From Candidatus Desulfovibrio kirbyi (lineage in GTDB: Bacteria > Desulfobacterota > Desulfovibrionia > Desulfovibrionales > Desulfovibrionaceae), in assembly GCA_013374015.1 (NCBI GenBank), contig BLLL01000002.1, positions 62,001 through 126,000 on the forward strand: 64,000 bases of DNA, given 5' to 3'. Each line of letters opens with the position of its first letter. The first letter of the stretch is position 1. Both the position numbers and the translations under genes were made by a program. Positions 45,715 through 54,437 of the stretch are shown here, piece after piece. Under the pieces are notes generated by a model. That model was not told where the DNA came from and searched no databases. It was given only the letters and a program-made list of their open reading frames with translations.

Positions 45715-46908
45715 ATGGACATAAAAATCAATTTCAGCGGTCGTTCCGTCCGCTATACAGAAGAAGAAATTGCCGTTGTTGTGGAGGCCATGCGCAACGC
45801 GGATCCTTTGACTCAGGGCCGCTATCTGCGCGAATTTGAACGCGGATTCGCGCGCTATCAGCGGGTGGCTGAAGGCTCGTGTTTTGCCGTTATGAACGGG
45901 AGCGCTGCCTTGGAACTCTCCGCCCAGCTTTGCCGTTTTGTTTCCGGGGATGAGTTTGTCATTCCGGCGCACACTTTTACGGCTTCCGCTTATCCCTATC
46001 TCAAAAAGGGCGCGGCGCCCGTCTGGGCGGATGTGGACCCGCGCACCCGTGTTGTGACGACAAAAACCATTGAGCGGGCGCTTACCCCAAAGACAAAGGC
46101 CGTTGTCGTTGTGCACCTGTACGGCTACATGGCGGATATGCCAGAGATTGCGGCGCTGTGCCGTGAGCGTGGCCTGTTGCTCATTGAAGACACCGCCCAG
46201 GCTATCGGCACGGAAACAGACGGGAAAAAAGCCGGCAGTTTTGGCAATATGGCCATTTTTTCTTTTCATTCACATAAAAATCTGACCACGCTGGGTGAAG
46301 GCGGCATGCTGTACGTGCGCGATCCGGCCGGCGCCGCAGTTGTGCCGGCATTGCGTCACAACGGGCATTGCGCCTATGATTTTGAGCGTCCCGACTACTG
46401 GAAACCCGCTATGGGCAATGTGGACATTCCCGTGCTGGGTGATTTACCGCTTATGCCGAACAACTACTGCCTGGGTGAAGTGGAATGCGCGCTCGGCTCC
46501 AAGCTGCTTGAGCGTATCGACTTGATCAATGACGAAAAACGTGAAAGAGCGCTCAGATTTATAGACGCGCTGGCGGACTGTCCCGAACTGGAATTTCACC
46601 GTGTCGCCTCCCGTCGCCACAACTATCACCTGCTGGCCGCCAGGATGACCACAGGCCGGGAGATGCGCGACAGATTTTTGCGCGCCATGTTTGAAAAAGG
46701 CGTAAAGTGCGTTGTGCAGTATCTGCCGCTCAATCGCTATGATTTCTACAAACGTCTGGGATATGGGCATGCAAACTGCCCTGACGGCGACGCATTTTTT
46801 GACTGCATGGTGTCTTTTCCTTTCCAACACTGGCTTTCAGAAGACGATATGGCGTATATGCTGGGCGCTACGCGTGAAGTCCTCCAAGTCCTCCGCAGCC
46901 TACGGTAA
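45715..46908 (+). CDS. kdnA: 8-amino-3,8-dideoxy-D-manno-octulosonate aminotransferase (KdnA-like, DegT/DnrJ/EryC1)
   Basis: A 397-residue PLP enzyme. Seen: NADPLTQGRYLREFERGFARY, VMNGSAALELSAQLC, EFVIPAHTFTASAYPYLKKG, VVVVHLYGYMADMPEIAALC, LLIEDTAQAIGTE and IFSFHSHKNLTTLGEGGMLY with the PLP lysine. With KdnB it would turn Kdo into 8-amino-Kdo (Kdo8N), which replaces Kdo in the lipopolysaccharide core of Shewanella and raises polymyxin resistance. The partner gene supports this over other sugar aminotransferases, but substrate remains inference. Confidence 0.78.
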   Translation: MDIKINFSGRSVRYTEEEIAVVVEAMRNADPLTQGRYLREFERGFARYQRVAEGSCFAVMNGSAALELSAQLCRFVSGDEFVIPAHTFTASAYPYLKKGAAPVWADVDPRTRVVTTKTIERALTPKTKAVVVVHLYGYMADMPEIAALCRERGLLLIEDTAQAIGTETDGKKAGSFGNMAIFSFHSHKNLTTLGEGGMLYVRDPAGAAVVPALRHNGHCAYDFERPDYWKPAMGNVDIPVLGDLPLMPNNYCLGEVECALGSKLLERIDLINDEKRERALRFIDALADCPELEFHRVASRRHNYHLLAARMTTGREMRDRFLRAMFEKGVKCVVQYLPLNRYDFYKRLGYGHANCPDGDAFFDCMVSFPFQHWLSEDDMAYMLGATREVLQVLRSLR

Positions 46909-46929
46909 AAGGCGTTGTGCGGCACGGCT

Positions 46930-48567
46930 GTGAAAGAACGCTGCATCATTATTCCCGCAGTCAAAAAGAACGCCGTCATACCGGACCAGTTGGTCAAAAA
47001 GCTGGCCGGCGTTACGCTTATGGAGCGCGCCATTCAAACGGCGCGTTGTGTGGCGTCTGAAGAGGATATTGTGGTCGTTACGGACAGCGAGGAAATATCG
47101 CTGATTTGCGAACGGGCCGGCGTGTGCTTTCGCTACAACAATGCCCTGCATTTTACAAGCCTTGATATTGTGGCGGAATTGCGCGAAACGCTGTGCGAGC
47201 TTGTCCCCCTGTATGCGCATCTGCTCATACTGCGCGCGTCCTGTCCGTTGTTGACCGGGCCGGATGTGGAAGACGCCTGGAGAAAATACCGCGGCGCCGA
47301 AGCTGACGGACTTGTGACCGTAAAGAGTGTGCGGCAGCGAATCTGGAATGTGCGCAACGGTGCGCTGGGGAGTCTGCTTGGCAGTGAGAACAGCGGTGAA
47401 GAGCGGTTTCTGGTGGAAAGCCGCGCCCTGATTATTCTGCGCTCCGCCTTGCTGCTCAACGCCGTATCCGGCAAAATTATTCCCTATTTTCTGAACGAGC
47501 GTTCCATTGAAATCCAGAGCTATCAGGACTGGTGGATTTGTGAACATCTGCTTATGCGCCGCCATATCGTCTTTGTTGTGGCGGGATACCCGGCCATCGG
47601 CATGGGGCATGTGTACCGTGCGCTTATGCTGGCGCACGAAATCACCAACCACAAGATAACCTTTGTCTGCACCCGTCAGAGCGAGCTGGCTGTGAAAAGC
47701 ATTGCTGAAAAAGATTACCGCAGTGTGCGCCAAGGGCAGGACACTCTGACCGATACCGTGCTGCGTCTGCGTCCTGACCTTGTTGTGAACGATATCCTGA
47801 ATACGGACATGCTCTATATGACGCGCCTGCGTGCCGCAGGCGTATGCTGCGTCAATTTTGAAGACGAAGGCCCGGGCGCGGGCATGGCGGATCTTGTGGT
47901 CAATGCGTTGTACGAAGGCGCGCAAAGCACACAGCGTTTGTGTTGCGGGCCGGAATATTTTTGTCTGCGTGACGAGTTTGTGAGCGCCGAGCAAAACCAG
48001 CTGCGCGACGCGGTCAAGGTTGTGCTGATCACCTTTGGCGGAACGGATTCGCGCAACTTTTCGCGGCGTGTGCTGGATGTTGTCGAGCCGGTGTGCCGGG
48101 GCATGGGCATTGCCGTTCGCCTGGTGGCAGGCCCCGGCTATGCGCATAAAAAAGCTATGGAAGATCATCTGCGGGCATTGAAAAACGATCTTGTTGAATT
48201 TACCTGGGCAACAAACGCCATGAGCCGTATGATGGAGGGCGCTGACCTGGCCGTCTGTTCCGCCGGACGCACACTGTATGAGCTTGCCCATATGCGTGTG
48301 CCCGCCATGGTGGTGGCGCATCATGAGCGCGAGGTCAGCCATTCTTTTGCGCGTCCGCGCAACGGTTTTGCTTTTTTGGGCATTATGGACCGTATTGATG
48401 ATGTAAAACTGCGCAATGTGTTTTTGGCCATGCTGCGGCAATCACGGCGCGCGCGGTTTTTTGAGCGGCAGGCGCGTCTTGATTTCAGAAACAACAAGGC
48501 GAAGGTTGTGGGGATGATGCTGGACTTGCTGAAGGAAAAGGAGGCTGTGGCGTGCCGAACAGCATGA
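46930..48567 (+). CDS. Fusion of a NeuA/KdsB-like cytidylyltransferase domain with a PseG-like domain
   Basis: About 545 residues. Residues 1-215 look like a CMP-sugar synthetase fold: CIIIPAVKKNAVIPDQLVKKLAG, VVVTDSEEI, LILRASCPLLTGPDVEDAW and SIEIQSYQDWWICEHLL. The usual RxGSKxxxxK nucleotide loop is degraded to VKKNAVIPDQ. The second half (from about 218, FVVAGYPAIGMGHVYRALMLA) has the GT28-like fold of PseG UDP-sugar hydrolases, with VVLITFGGTDSRNFSRR and DLAVCSAGRTLYELAHMRVPAMVVAHHE. It may make or transfer the activated 8-amino-Kdo, or serve another nonulosonate-type sugar. GTG 46930 or TTG 46915 starts it; neither has a good site. It overlaps the next gene by 16 bases. Confidence 0.65.
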   Translation: MKERCIIIPAVKKNAVIPDQLVKKLAGVTLMERAIQTARCVASEEDIVVVTDSEEISLICERAGVCFRYNNALHFTSLDIVAELRETLCELVPLYAHLLILRASCPLLTGPDVEDAWRKYRGAEADGLVTVKSVRQRIWNVRNGALGSLLGSENSGEERFLVESRALIILRSALLLNAVSGKIIPYFLNERSIEIQSYQDWWICEHLLMRRHIVFVVAGYPAIGMGHVYRALMLAHEITNHKITFVCTRQSELAVKSIAEKDYRSVRQGQDTLTDTVLRLRPDLVVNDILNTDMLYMTRLRAAGVCCVNFEDEGPGAGMADLVVNALYEGAQSTQRLCCGPEYFCLRDEFVSAEQNQLRDAVKVVLITFGGTDSRNFSRRVLDVVEPVCRGMGIAVRLVAGPGYAHKKAMEDHLRALKNDLVEFTWATNAMSRMMEGADLAVCSAGRTLYELAHMRVPAMVVAHHEREVSHSFARPRNGFAFLGIMDRIDDVKLRNVFLAMLRQSRRARFFERQARLDFRNNKAKVVGMMLDLLKEKEAVACRTA

Positions 48568-49256
48568 AGGGCAAAACAGCGGCGGTGGTGCAGGCCCGGC
48601 TCGGCTCAAGCCGTCTGCGGATGAAATCCCTGTTTTGTCTGCGTGATACACCTGTCATCAACTGGGTTGTCCAGAGGCTTGCGCGGGCGGCCTGTCTTGA
48701 CAGCATTGTGGTGGCCATTCCGGACACAGCCCTTGATCAGGTATTGTACACGCACCTGCGGCGTCACAACATCCCCTGTTTTGTCGGGCCGGAAGAGGAC
48801 GTGCTCGCGCGCATGCTGATGGCCGCAAAATTCTGTGATGCGGGCCTTGTGGTGCGCGTGTGCGCGGATAACCCTCTGGTGTGGGGTGAGGCTGTTGATC
48901 GGCTGCTTGCCCATTACAAGGGCACTGTCTGCGATTATGCCTATAACCATATACCCAGAAACAACCGCTGGCCGGACGGCCTGGGCGCTGAGGTCGTTTC
49001 CCGCGATCTGCTGGAAGAACTGGACGCAAAGGCCAAACAAATTTCACAGCGCGAGCACTGTTTGAACTATATCTGGGACAATGCCGGGCTTTTTCGTATT
49101 TCCACCTTTGACCCTGTGGAAGCCTGGCTTTGCCGCCCTGATCTCAAACTGGACATGGACACGCCGGAGGATTTCAGACGCCTTGCCCTGCTGCCCCTGT
49201 CTTCTGATTCTGATGCGCGCGCCATTGTACGTGCCTTTGATGAGGCCGCAACATAG
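48552..49256 (+). CDS. SpsF/NeuA-like cytidylyltransferase family protein
   Basis: A 234-residue nucleotidyltransferase of the SpsF family: AAVVQARLGSSRLRMKSLFCL (nucleotide loop with RLGSSRL), VVAIPDTALDQVL, FVGPEEDVLARMLMAAKFCDAGLVVRVCADNPLV, DGLGAEVVSRDLLEEL and a C-terminal DLKLDMDTPEDF. The loop is intact here, in contrast to the degraded one in the upstream fusion. It is probably part of the same envelope-sugar pathway. GTG 48552 is preferred for its AAGGAGG site eight bases upstream; ATG 48564 is the alternative. Confidence 0.72.
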   Translation: MPNSMKGKTAAVVQARLGSSRLRMKSLFCLRDTPVINWVVQRLARAACLDSIVVAIPDTALDQVLYTHLRRHNIPCFVGPEEDVLARMLMAAKFCDAGLVVRVCADNPLVWGEAVDRLLAHYKGTVCDYAYNHIPRNNRWPDGLGAEVVSRDLLEELDAKAKQISQREHCLNYIWDNAGLFRISTFDPVEAWLCRPDLKLDMDTPEDFRRLALLPLSSDSDARAIVRAFDEAAT

Positions 49257-49272
49257 GGAAAATACGCTGAAT

Positions 49273-49407
49273 TTACAGCATGATCAGTTCATACCGGTCA
49301 GTACCCATGCCCAGAATCTTCATGTATTCGAGCTGGCGTAAACCGCTACGGCTTTCAATATGCTCCACGAGAGCATGTGGCTGCTCTTCAGGCAGAGCAT
49401 AATCCAT
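49273..49407 (-). CDS. Small ORF of 44 codons, unknown
   Basis: Minus-strand frame from ATG 49407, reading MDYALPEEQPHALVEHIESR and ending near GMGTDRYELIML. The composition looks protein-like rather than random and it lies directly after the truncated araC-like remnant. It has no good ribosome binding site and no recognised family. It may be a decayed gene fragment. Confidence 0.3.
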   Translation of the reverse strand: MDYALPEEQPHALVEHIESRSGLRQLEYMKILGMGTDRYELIML

Positions 49408-49416
49408 TATCGATCA

Positions 49417-49566
49417 TCAAGAAATCACCGTACGTAGCCTGCTCACATCCCTGCGGTGCGGCTCGCCGAATTGCCGTTTGTATTCTCTGATAAATTGCGT
49501 AGGGCTTTCATAGCCGACATAATGGGCGGCTGTGTTGACATCATACCTGTCAACAAGCATCAACCG
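49417..49566 (-). pseudogene. C-terminal remnant of an AraC-family regulator
   Basis: The minus-strand frame RLMLVDRYDVNTAAHYVGYE, then SPTQFIREYKRQFGEPHRRDVSRLR, is the second helix-turn-helix of AraC/XylS regulators: (A)RRLML, AAxxVGYESPxQFxREYxRxFGxxP. It ends at TGA 49419-49417. Upstream, at 49569-49567, the expected arginine codon is TGA, and no AraC sequence follows beyond it; all of the N-terminal 250 or so residues are missing. The break coincides with the start of the DUF4391 remnant. Confidence 0.7.
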
Positions 49567-49580
49567 TCAAAGGGGAGGCA

Positions 49581-50031
49581 TTGAAAACTGATGTTTTGTG
49601 GTGTATTGATCAGGCTATTCCTTTCCCGCTGTTGTTTGAACTGCGCAAACAAGGACAGGCTCGGATGATAGCAGCATACAAGCGCCCCAGCAAAGCTGAC
49701 GGGAACAAATGGGTTGTGGGTAGCTATTTTGCAAGCGATTGGCTAACAACTGATGCTGAAACACCGCGTGTTTCGCTGCCGGTAGCGCTGAATATGGAAG
49801 CTTTATACGCAGCCTTGCTTGCTTCCCCTATTGCCGTATCCTGCGCGACAGGGTGAGAGCCTTGCGGAGCATGTGACTCGCATGGAAAATATACAGGCGT
49901 TGGAGCGGGATATCGAACGGTGCAATGCCCGAATAAACAAAGAAAAACAGTTTAACCGCAGAATTAAACTCAACTAGAAGAAACGCGAATTGCATAACAA
50001 AATTGCTGAATTATGTTTATATGACCTATAA
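49581..50031 (+). pseudogene. DUF4391 protein remnant: 5' half lost, frameshifted, internal TAG
   Basis: From 49581 the frame reads LKTDVLWCIDQAIPFPLLFE, then MIAAYKRPSKADGNKWVVGS and YFASDWL, the middle of DUF4391 proteins as I know them. These are found next to helicases and restriction-modification genes. The first half is absent. At TTCCCCTATTG (about 49826-49836) one C too many shifts the frame; without it translation continues LLPYPARQGESLAEHVTRME, then RINKEKQFNRRIKLN. A TAG (49975-49977) then interrupts, after which KKRELHNKIAELCLYDL follows in frame to TAA 50031. It is therefore broken three ways. Confidence 0.65.
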
Positions 50032-50077
50032 AGGGATGATTCATAATTTTTGTCATACAGCCATAAAAGGATAGGCA

Positions 50078-52469
50078 ATGAAGGTAGCTTTTCTTGACAT
50101 TCAAAATTTTAGAAAACTTCAGTCTGTTCAGATAGAACTTGCAGAAAAGCAGACTGTTTTTGTTGGCGCAAATAATAGCGGCAAAACATCAGCAATACAC
50201 GCTCTTGATAAATTTCTTAATCAAGCAAAGGAACACAAAGAAACAGATGATGAAGACAGTATAAATAGCAGTCTCTGGTTTGTTGTGGAAGATTTTACCC
50301 TTTCTCTATGGGACAAAATAAATAATATTGGCTCGACATGGGAATCACTTAGCGATGATGAGCCATTTCCCGCTCCAGTGCTTGATGAATGGACTGGACT
50401 TTTGCCATTTCTTGATGTCTGGCTCAAAGCTGAGGCGAATGAATACCACTATATCTACAAGCTAATCCCCACTCTTGATTGGGGTGGTGGATTGTTGGGC
50501 ATACGTCTCCGGCTTGAACCAAAAGAAAAACAGTTGGAGCAGTTGCTTGCCGACTATCGACAGACTAGGCAGCGGGCTAAAAAGAATTTGCAACGTTCTC
50601 AATCAGAGGCTGGACAAATATCGCAAAAATATCTAGAGCGAGCCTTTTGGCCTAAGGATATGAAAGATTTTTTAAGCAGGAAACTGCGAACATATTTTGC
50701 GGTTCGCTATTATATTCTTGATCCAACAAAATTCAGTTGTGGTAGTGGTGTTGTCCCTCAAGCTGTGCCAGAGTTTTCTTTTGCCCAAGATGGCGACCCT
50801 TTTGCGGGGATCATACGTGTTGATGCCATCAACGCCCAACGTGGTTTTGAGGATGCTGATGCCGCTATCAAAAATCAGCGTCTAGCCAGCCAATTTTATG
50901 AATATTTCAAAGTCCACCTGAATCCAGAAAACGCCCCTGATTCTCAAGACACTGACTTGCAAGCTATTTTAGCTGTATCACATTCCGAGCAATTATTTGA
51001 TAAAAGTCTGGCAGCATCATTTCAGAAACCAATAAAAGAACTTGAACATCTTGGTTATCCTGGTGTTTACAGCCCAAGCATCAAAGTTAGAACAAAGGTA
51101 CAGAGAAAGGATGTTCTCAGCCATTCAGCAGCAGTGCAATATAGTCTTGATGAAAATGGCAGCCTTGAAACTGATTGGTATCTACCTGAAACGTATACAT
51201 GGTTTAGGGTATCAAAATCTCATTTCTATGGTTTTCAGATTGATGCGTTTTCGAGATGGGTGGATGCGCGTAAACAAAGAAATTATGGAAGAGCGAAAAA
51301 ATGTAAATTCTCCTGAGCCGATACATCTTGTATTTGTTGAAGAGCCTGAAGCTCATCTCCATGCCCAGGTACAGCAAGTATTCATCCGTAAGGCTTACGA
51401 TGTATTGCGTAATAACACGAATTTGGGAGATAAACCACAATTTTCAACGCAACTGATAGTATCTACACATTCAAGTCACATTGCCCATGAATGTGATTTT
51501 GCCGAACTGCGCTATTTTCAGAGGATTCCAGCAACACCAGAGGTCAATATTCCCCATGCACATGTAGTTAACCTGTCCACAGTTTTTGCTGCTGCAAATG
51601 AGCCACAAAGGAGAGGGCAACAACCAAGCACGGAACAAGAGGCAGAGGAAGCAAAACGCCTTGCTACACAAAAATTTGTTACGCGCTATTTACAGACAAC
51701 CCATTGCGATCTCTTTTTTGCGGATGCCGCAATTTTATTTGAGGGAGCAGGGGAACGTATGCTGTTGCCTCACTTTCTTAAATCTTACAAATATGGTGCA
51801 TTATCCTCGTGTTATATTTCACTACTGGAAATTGGTGGTAGTCACGCTTTTCGCCTGAGAAATCTGATTGAACATCTTGGCCTGACAACGCTCATCATAA
51901 CAGATATTGATTCTGTTGAGGCCAATCGTTCCGCCTGTATGGTAGCAAAAGGCGCAAGTCAAAAGACTGCCAATAGTACGTTAAAATCATGGATACCAAA
52001 CAAAGAAAGTATTGATGAGCTACTTGCACTTGATGATAATAGTAAAGAAAAAGTTGAGAGTAATTTTGGCGCGGCTATCCGCGTTACCTATCAAACGGCA
52101 GTTAATACTTGTATTGCTTGTAATCCAGAAGAAATATTTCCTCGCACATTTGAAGACGCACTGATTGCTGAAAATATAGCATTATTTGATAATGAAAGTA
52201 TTGATGACAATTTTACACAATTAATAAAAATAAAATCTAAGCTGTCAGACACACAAAATTCTTCTCTACAAAAAAAACTATTTGAATTGATTGCTAAAGA
52301 TAATTCATTTAATAAGGCTGCATTCGCCCTTGAGTTGTTATTTCATATAGACACTAATGAAATACAGATTCCAAATTATATAAAAGAAGGGCTTGCATGG
52401 CTTTGCAAGAAACTTGTCATTCCTAATACCATACAACAAGCTGTGGCAGCGGATGAGGAAGCGCAATGA
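50078..52469 (+). pseudogene. OLD-family ATPase/TOPRIM nuclease (GajA-like), interrupted by a one-base insertion
   Basis: The N-terminal part (50078-51316) carries the ATPase Walker A VFVGANNSGKTSAIHALDKF (about 28-47). The C-terminal part continues in another frame with VEEPEAHLHAQVQQVFI (Walker B/signature, about 418), STHSSHIAHECDF, and a TOPRIM domain: ILFEGAGERMLLPHF (about 554) and TTLIITDIDSVE (about 605). Removing the C at 51198 restores one frame of about 796 residues and recreates the family-typical YNGLGYQNLISMVFRLMRF. So one inserted base separates the two parts. A Gabija GajA homologue is usually shorter (about 580), so this is a longer cousin. Its stop overlaps the helicase start. 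Whether the break is real, a switch or a sequencing error is open. Confidence 0.8.
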
Positions 52470-54406
52470 GCCTCCCTGAGTCATCGCAGCTTACGCAAAA
52501 AGTCAGATGGCAAGAGGAAGCTGATACAACTATTCAACACTGTCTTTCCCTTGACCATCCCCAAAGTTTTTTTCTGTTCGCTGGAGCCGGTTCAGGCAAA
52601 ACAGGTTCTTTGGTTGCCGCATTAGACTTTGCCCGTGACAGTCTTGGCAAAAAACTTTTTCGTGATAAACGTCAGATTGGCGTGATTACATATACCAATG
52701 CTGCGGCAGATGAAATCATTCGTCGTAGCAAGCAATTCCCCTGTTTTTCCATCAGCACAATTCATAGTTTCGCGTGGCAGTTAATAAATCCATTTCAAGG
52801 GGATATCAAGACGTGGCTGACAAACAAACTGCAAAGCGACATCAAAGAATTGGAGCAAGGAAAAAGCCGTTCCAACGCATTTGAAATATCGCAAAAATGT
52901 GAGCGGTTGCGAAAGATTTCTATTAGTCATAGATTTACATATAGCCCCACTGGAGCCAACAGTGGGCGCGATTCATTAAACCATGGAGAAGTGATCAGTA
53001 TTTGTGCAGATTTTTTGACACGCCCCCTGATGCAGGAAATCTTTATCAGCCACTATCCAATACTGCTCATTGATGAAAGTCAGGATACTCGAAAAGAACT
53101 GATGGAAGTGTTTTTGGGCATACAGCATCGGTATCCTACGCAATTTATGCTCGGCCTTTTCGGTGACATGATGCAGCGTATTTATATGGACGGCAAGGAG
53201 CATCTGGCAGATTCAATCGGTGATGGTTGGGCTACTCCGGCCAAAGCAATCAATCATCGGTCGCCCAAGCGTATCATTCAGCTTATTAACGCAATTCGTA
53301 GTGAATCTGATGACCACCGGCAAAGCCCACGAGAAGACGCAGAAGAAGGAGCTGTGCGTGTATTTATCACCAATTCGACTTTTGCTGATAAGGAGGCGTT
53401 TGAGCAAAATGTCTGCCGTAAAATGGTGGATATGACGGGTGATGCTGCATGGAGTGCCCCTGATGCCAATGTGAAAATATTGACGCTGGAACACAAAATG
53501 GCATCTGTGAGACTTGGTTTTGCAGATATATATGATGCTTTTGATATTTCCAAAAAATTAAGATCACGTGCTTTTGAAAAGCTGACCTCTCTCAATCCAA
53601 AACCGCAAATTCGTGACCTTGCTTTTATTACCGAAATACTCCTGCCTCTTGTCCATGCTCACCGCATGGGAGATCGTTTCGGCGTGGCGAGTATTTTAAA
53701 GACACACTCCCCTCTTTTGCAGCCAGTTTCCGAGAATGTCCACGTTGATTCTGAACTCACACGTCAAGTCAAAGGAGCCAAACTTGCAAGCGAAGCATTG
53801 TTTAGGCTGTGGACAGATAATGCTGACCCCACGCTCAAAAGTATTGTTTCCTCTCTGTTAGACACCAACTTGCTGGATGTGCCTGACCGTCTAAAGCATG
53901 GGGCCGTTACAGCTAATGAAAGGGAAATGACAGGCACTTCGCCTGAGATTCATTTGGTTGAGGAAGAGGGGACTGATGGTATCGACTCAGAGGAGCGCAA
54001 CAAACGCCAAATGGCATGGGCTGCGTTCGTTAATGTGCCTTTTTCTCAACTTATATTGTTTCACCAGTATATCAAAGGAGAAAGCCTGTTTGATACTCAC
54101 CAAGGGGTTAAGGGCTTGGAATTCCCCCGTGTGATGGTCATTCTGGACGACGAGGCTGCTGGAGGGCATTTATTCAGCTATGACAAACTATTTGGTGCAA
54201 AAAGCCTGACTAAAATTGACAAAGACAATATCAGAAGCAATAAAGACAACTCACTGACACGCACAAGGCGACTTTTTTATGTGATTTGCAGCCGCGCACA
54301 GGAAAGCCTTGCGATTGTCATTTATTCCGTAAACCCAAGCCAAATACGCAGCACTTTGCTTGAAAAACATATTTTCGCTGAAGATGAGATCATTCTCAGC
54401 CAATAA
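52466..54406 (+). CDS. UvrD/Rep-family superfamily 1 helicase (GajB-like)
   Basis: A 646-residue helicase. Seen: Walker A FLFAGAGSGKTGSLVAALDF (about 32-51), motif Ia GVITYTNAAADEII, ISTIHSFAW, Walker B LLIDESQDTRKEL (about 193-205), MLGLFGDMMQRIY (motif III), motif V GVKGLEFPRVMVILDD and motif VI TRTRRLFYVICSRAQESLAI. A UvrD-like helicase directly after an OLD-family nuclease is the Gabija arrangement; GajB senses DNA ends and nucleotides, GajA cuts. ATG overlaps the upstream stop (ATGA). The frame is intact although its partner is broken. Confidence 0.82.
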   Translation: MSLPESSQLTQKVRWQEEADTTIQHCLSLDHPQSFFLFAGAGSGKTGSLVAALDFARDSLGKKLFRDKRQIGVITYTNAAADEIIRRSKQFPCFSISTIHSFAWQLINPFQGDIKTWLTNKLQSDIKELEQGKSRSNAFEISQKCERLRKISISHRFTYSPTGANSGRDSLNHGEVISICADFLTRPLMQEIFISHYPILLIDESQDTRKELMEVFLGIQHRYPTQFMLGLFGDMMQRIYMDGKEHLADSIGDGWATPAKAINHRSPKRIIQLINAIRSESDDHRQSPREDAEEGAVRVFITNSTFADKEAFEQNVCRKMVDMTGDAAWSAPDANVKILTLEHKMASVRLGFADIYDAFDISKKLRSRAFEKLTSLNPKPQIRDLAFITEILLPLVHAHRMGDRFGVASILKTHSPLLQPVSENVHVDSELTRQVKGAKLASEALFRLWTDNADPTLKSIVSSLLDTNLLDVPDRLKHGAVTANEREMTGTSPEIHLVEEEGTDGIDSEERNKRQMAWAAFVNVPFSQLILFHQYIKGESLFDTHQGVKGLEFPRVMVILDDEAAGGHLFSYDKLFGAKSLTKIDKDNIRSNKDNSLTRTRRLFYVICSRAQESLAIVIYSVNPSQIRSTLLEKHIFAEDEIILSQ

Positions 54407-54437
54407 AGTATTTGACATTAAGAAAGGCACAAGCATC

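Noticed and set aside
49273-50031. A CRISPR array or repeat-rich element in the broken region
   Set aside because: No regularly spaced repeats are present; the region is explained by gene remnants.
52466-54406. Helicase gene as a pseudogene because its partner is broken
   Set aside because: The frame is intact for 646 codons with all superfamily 1 motifs.
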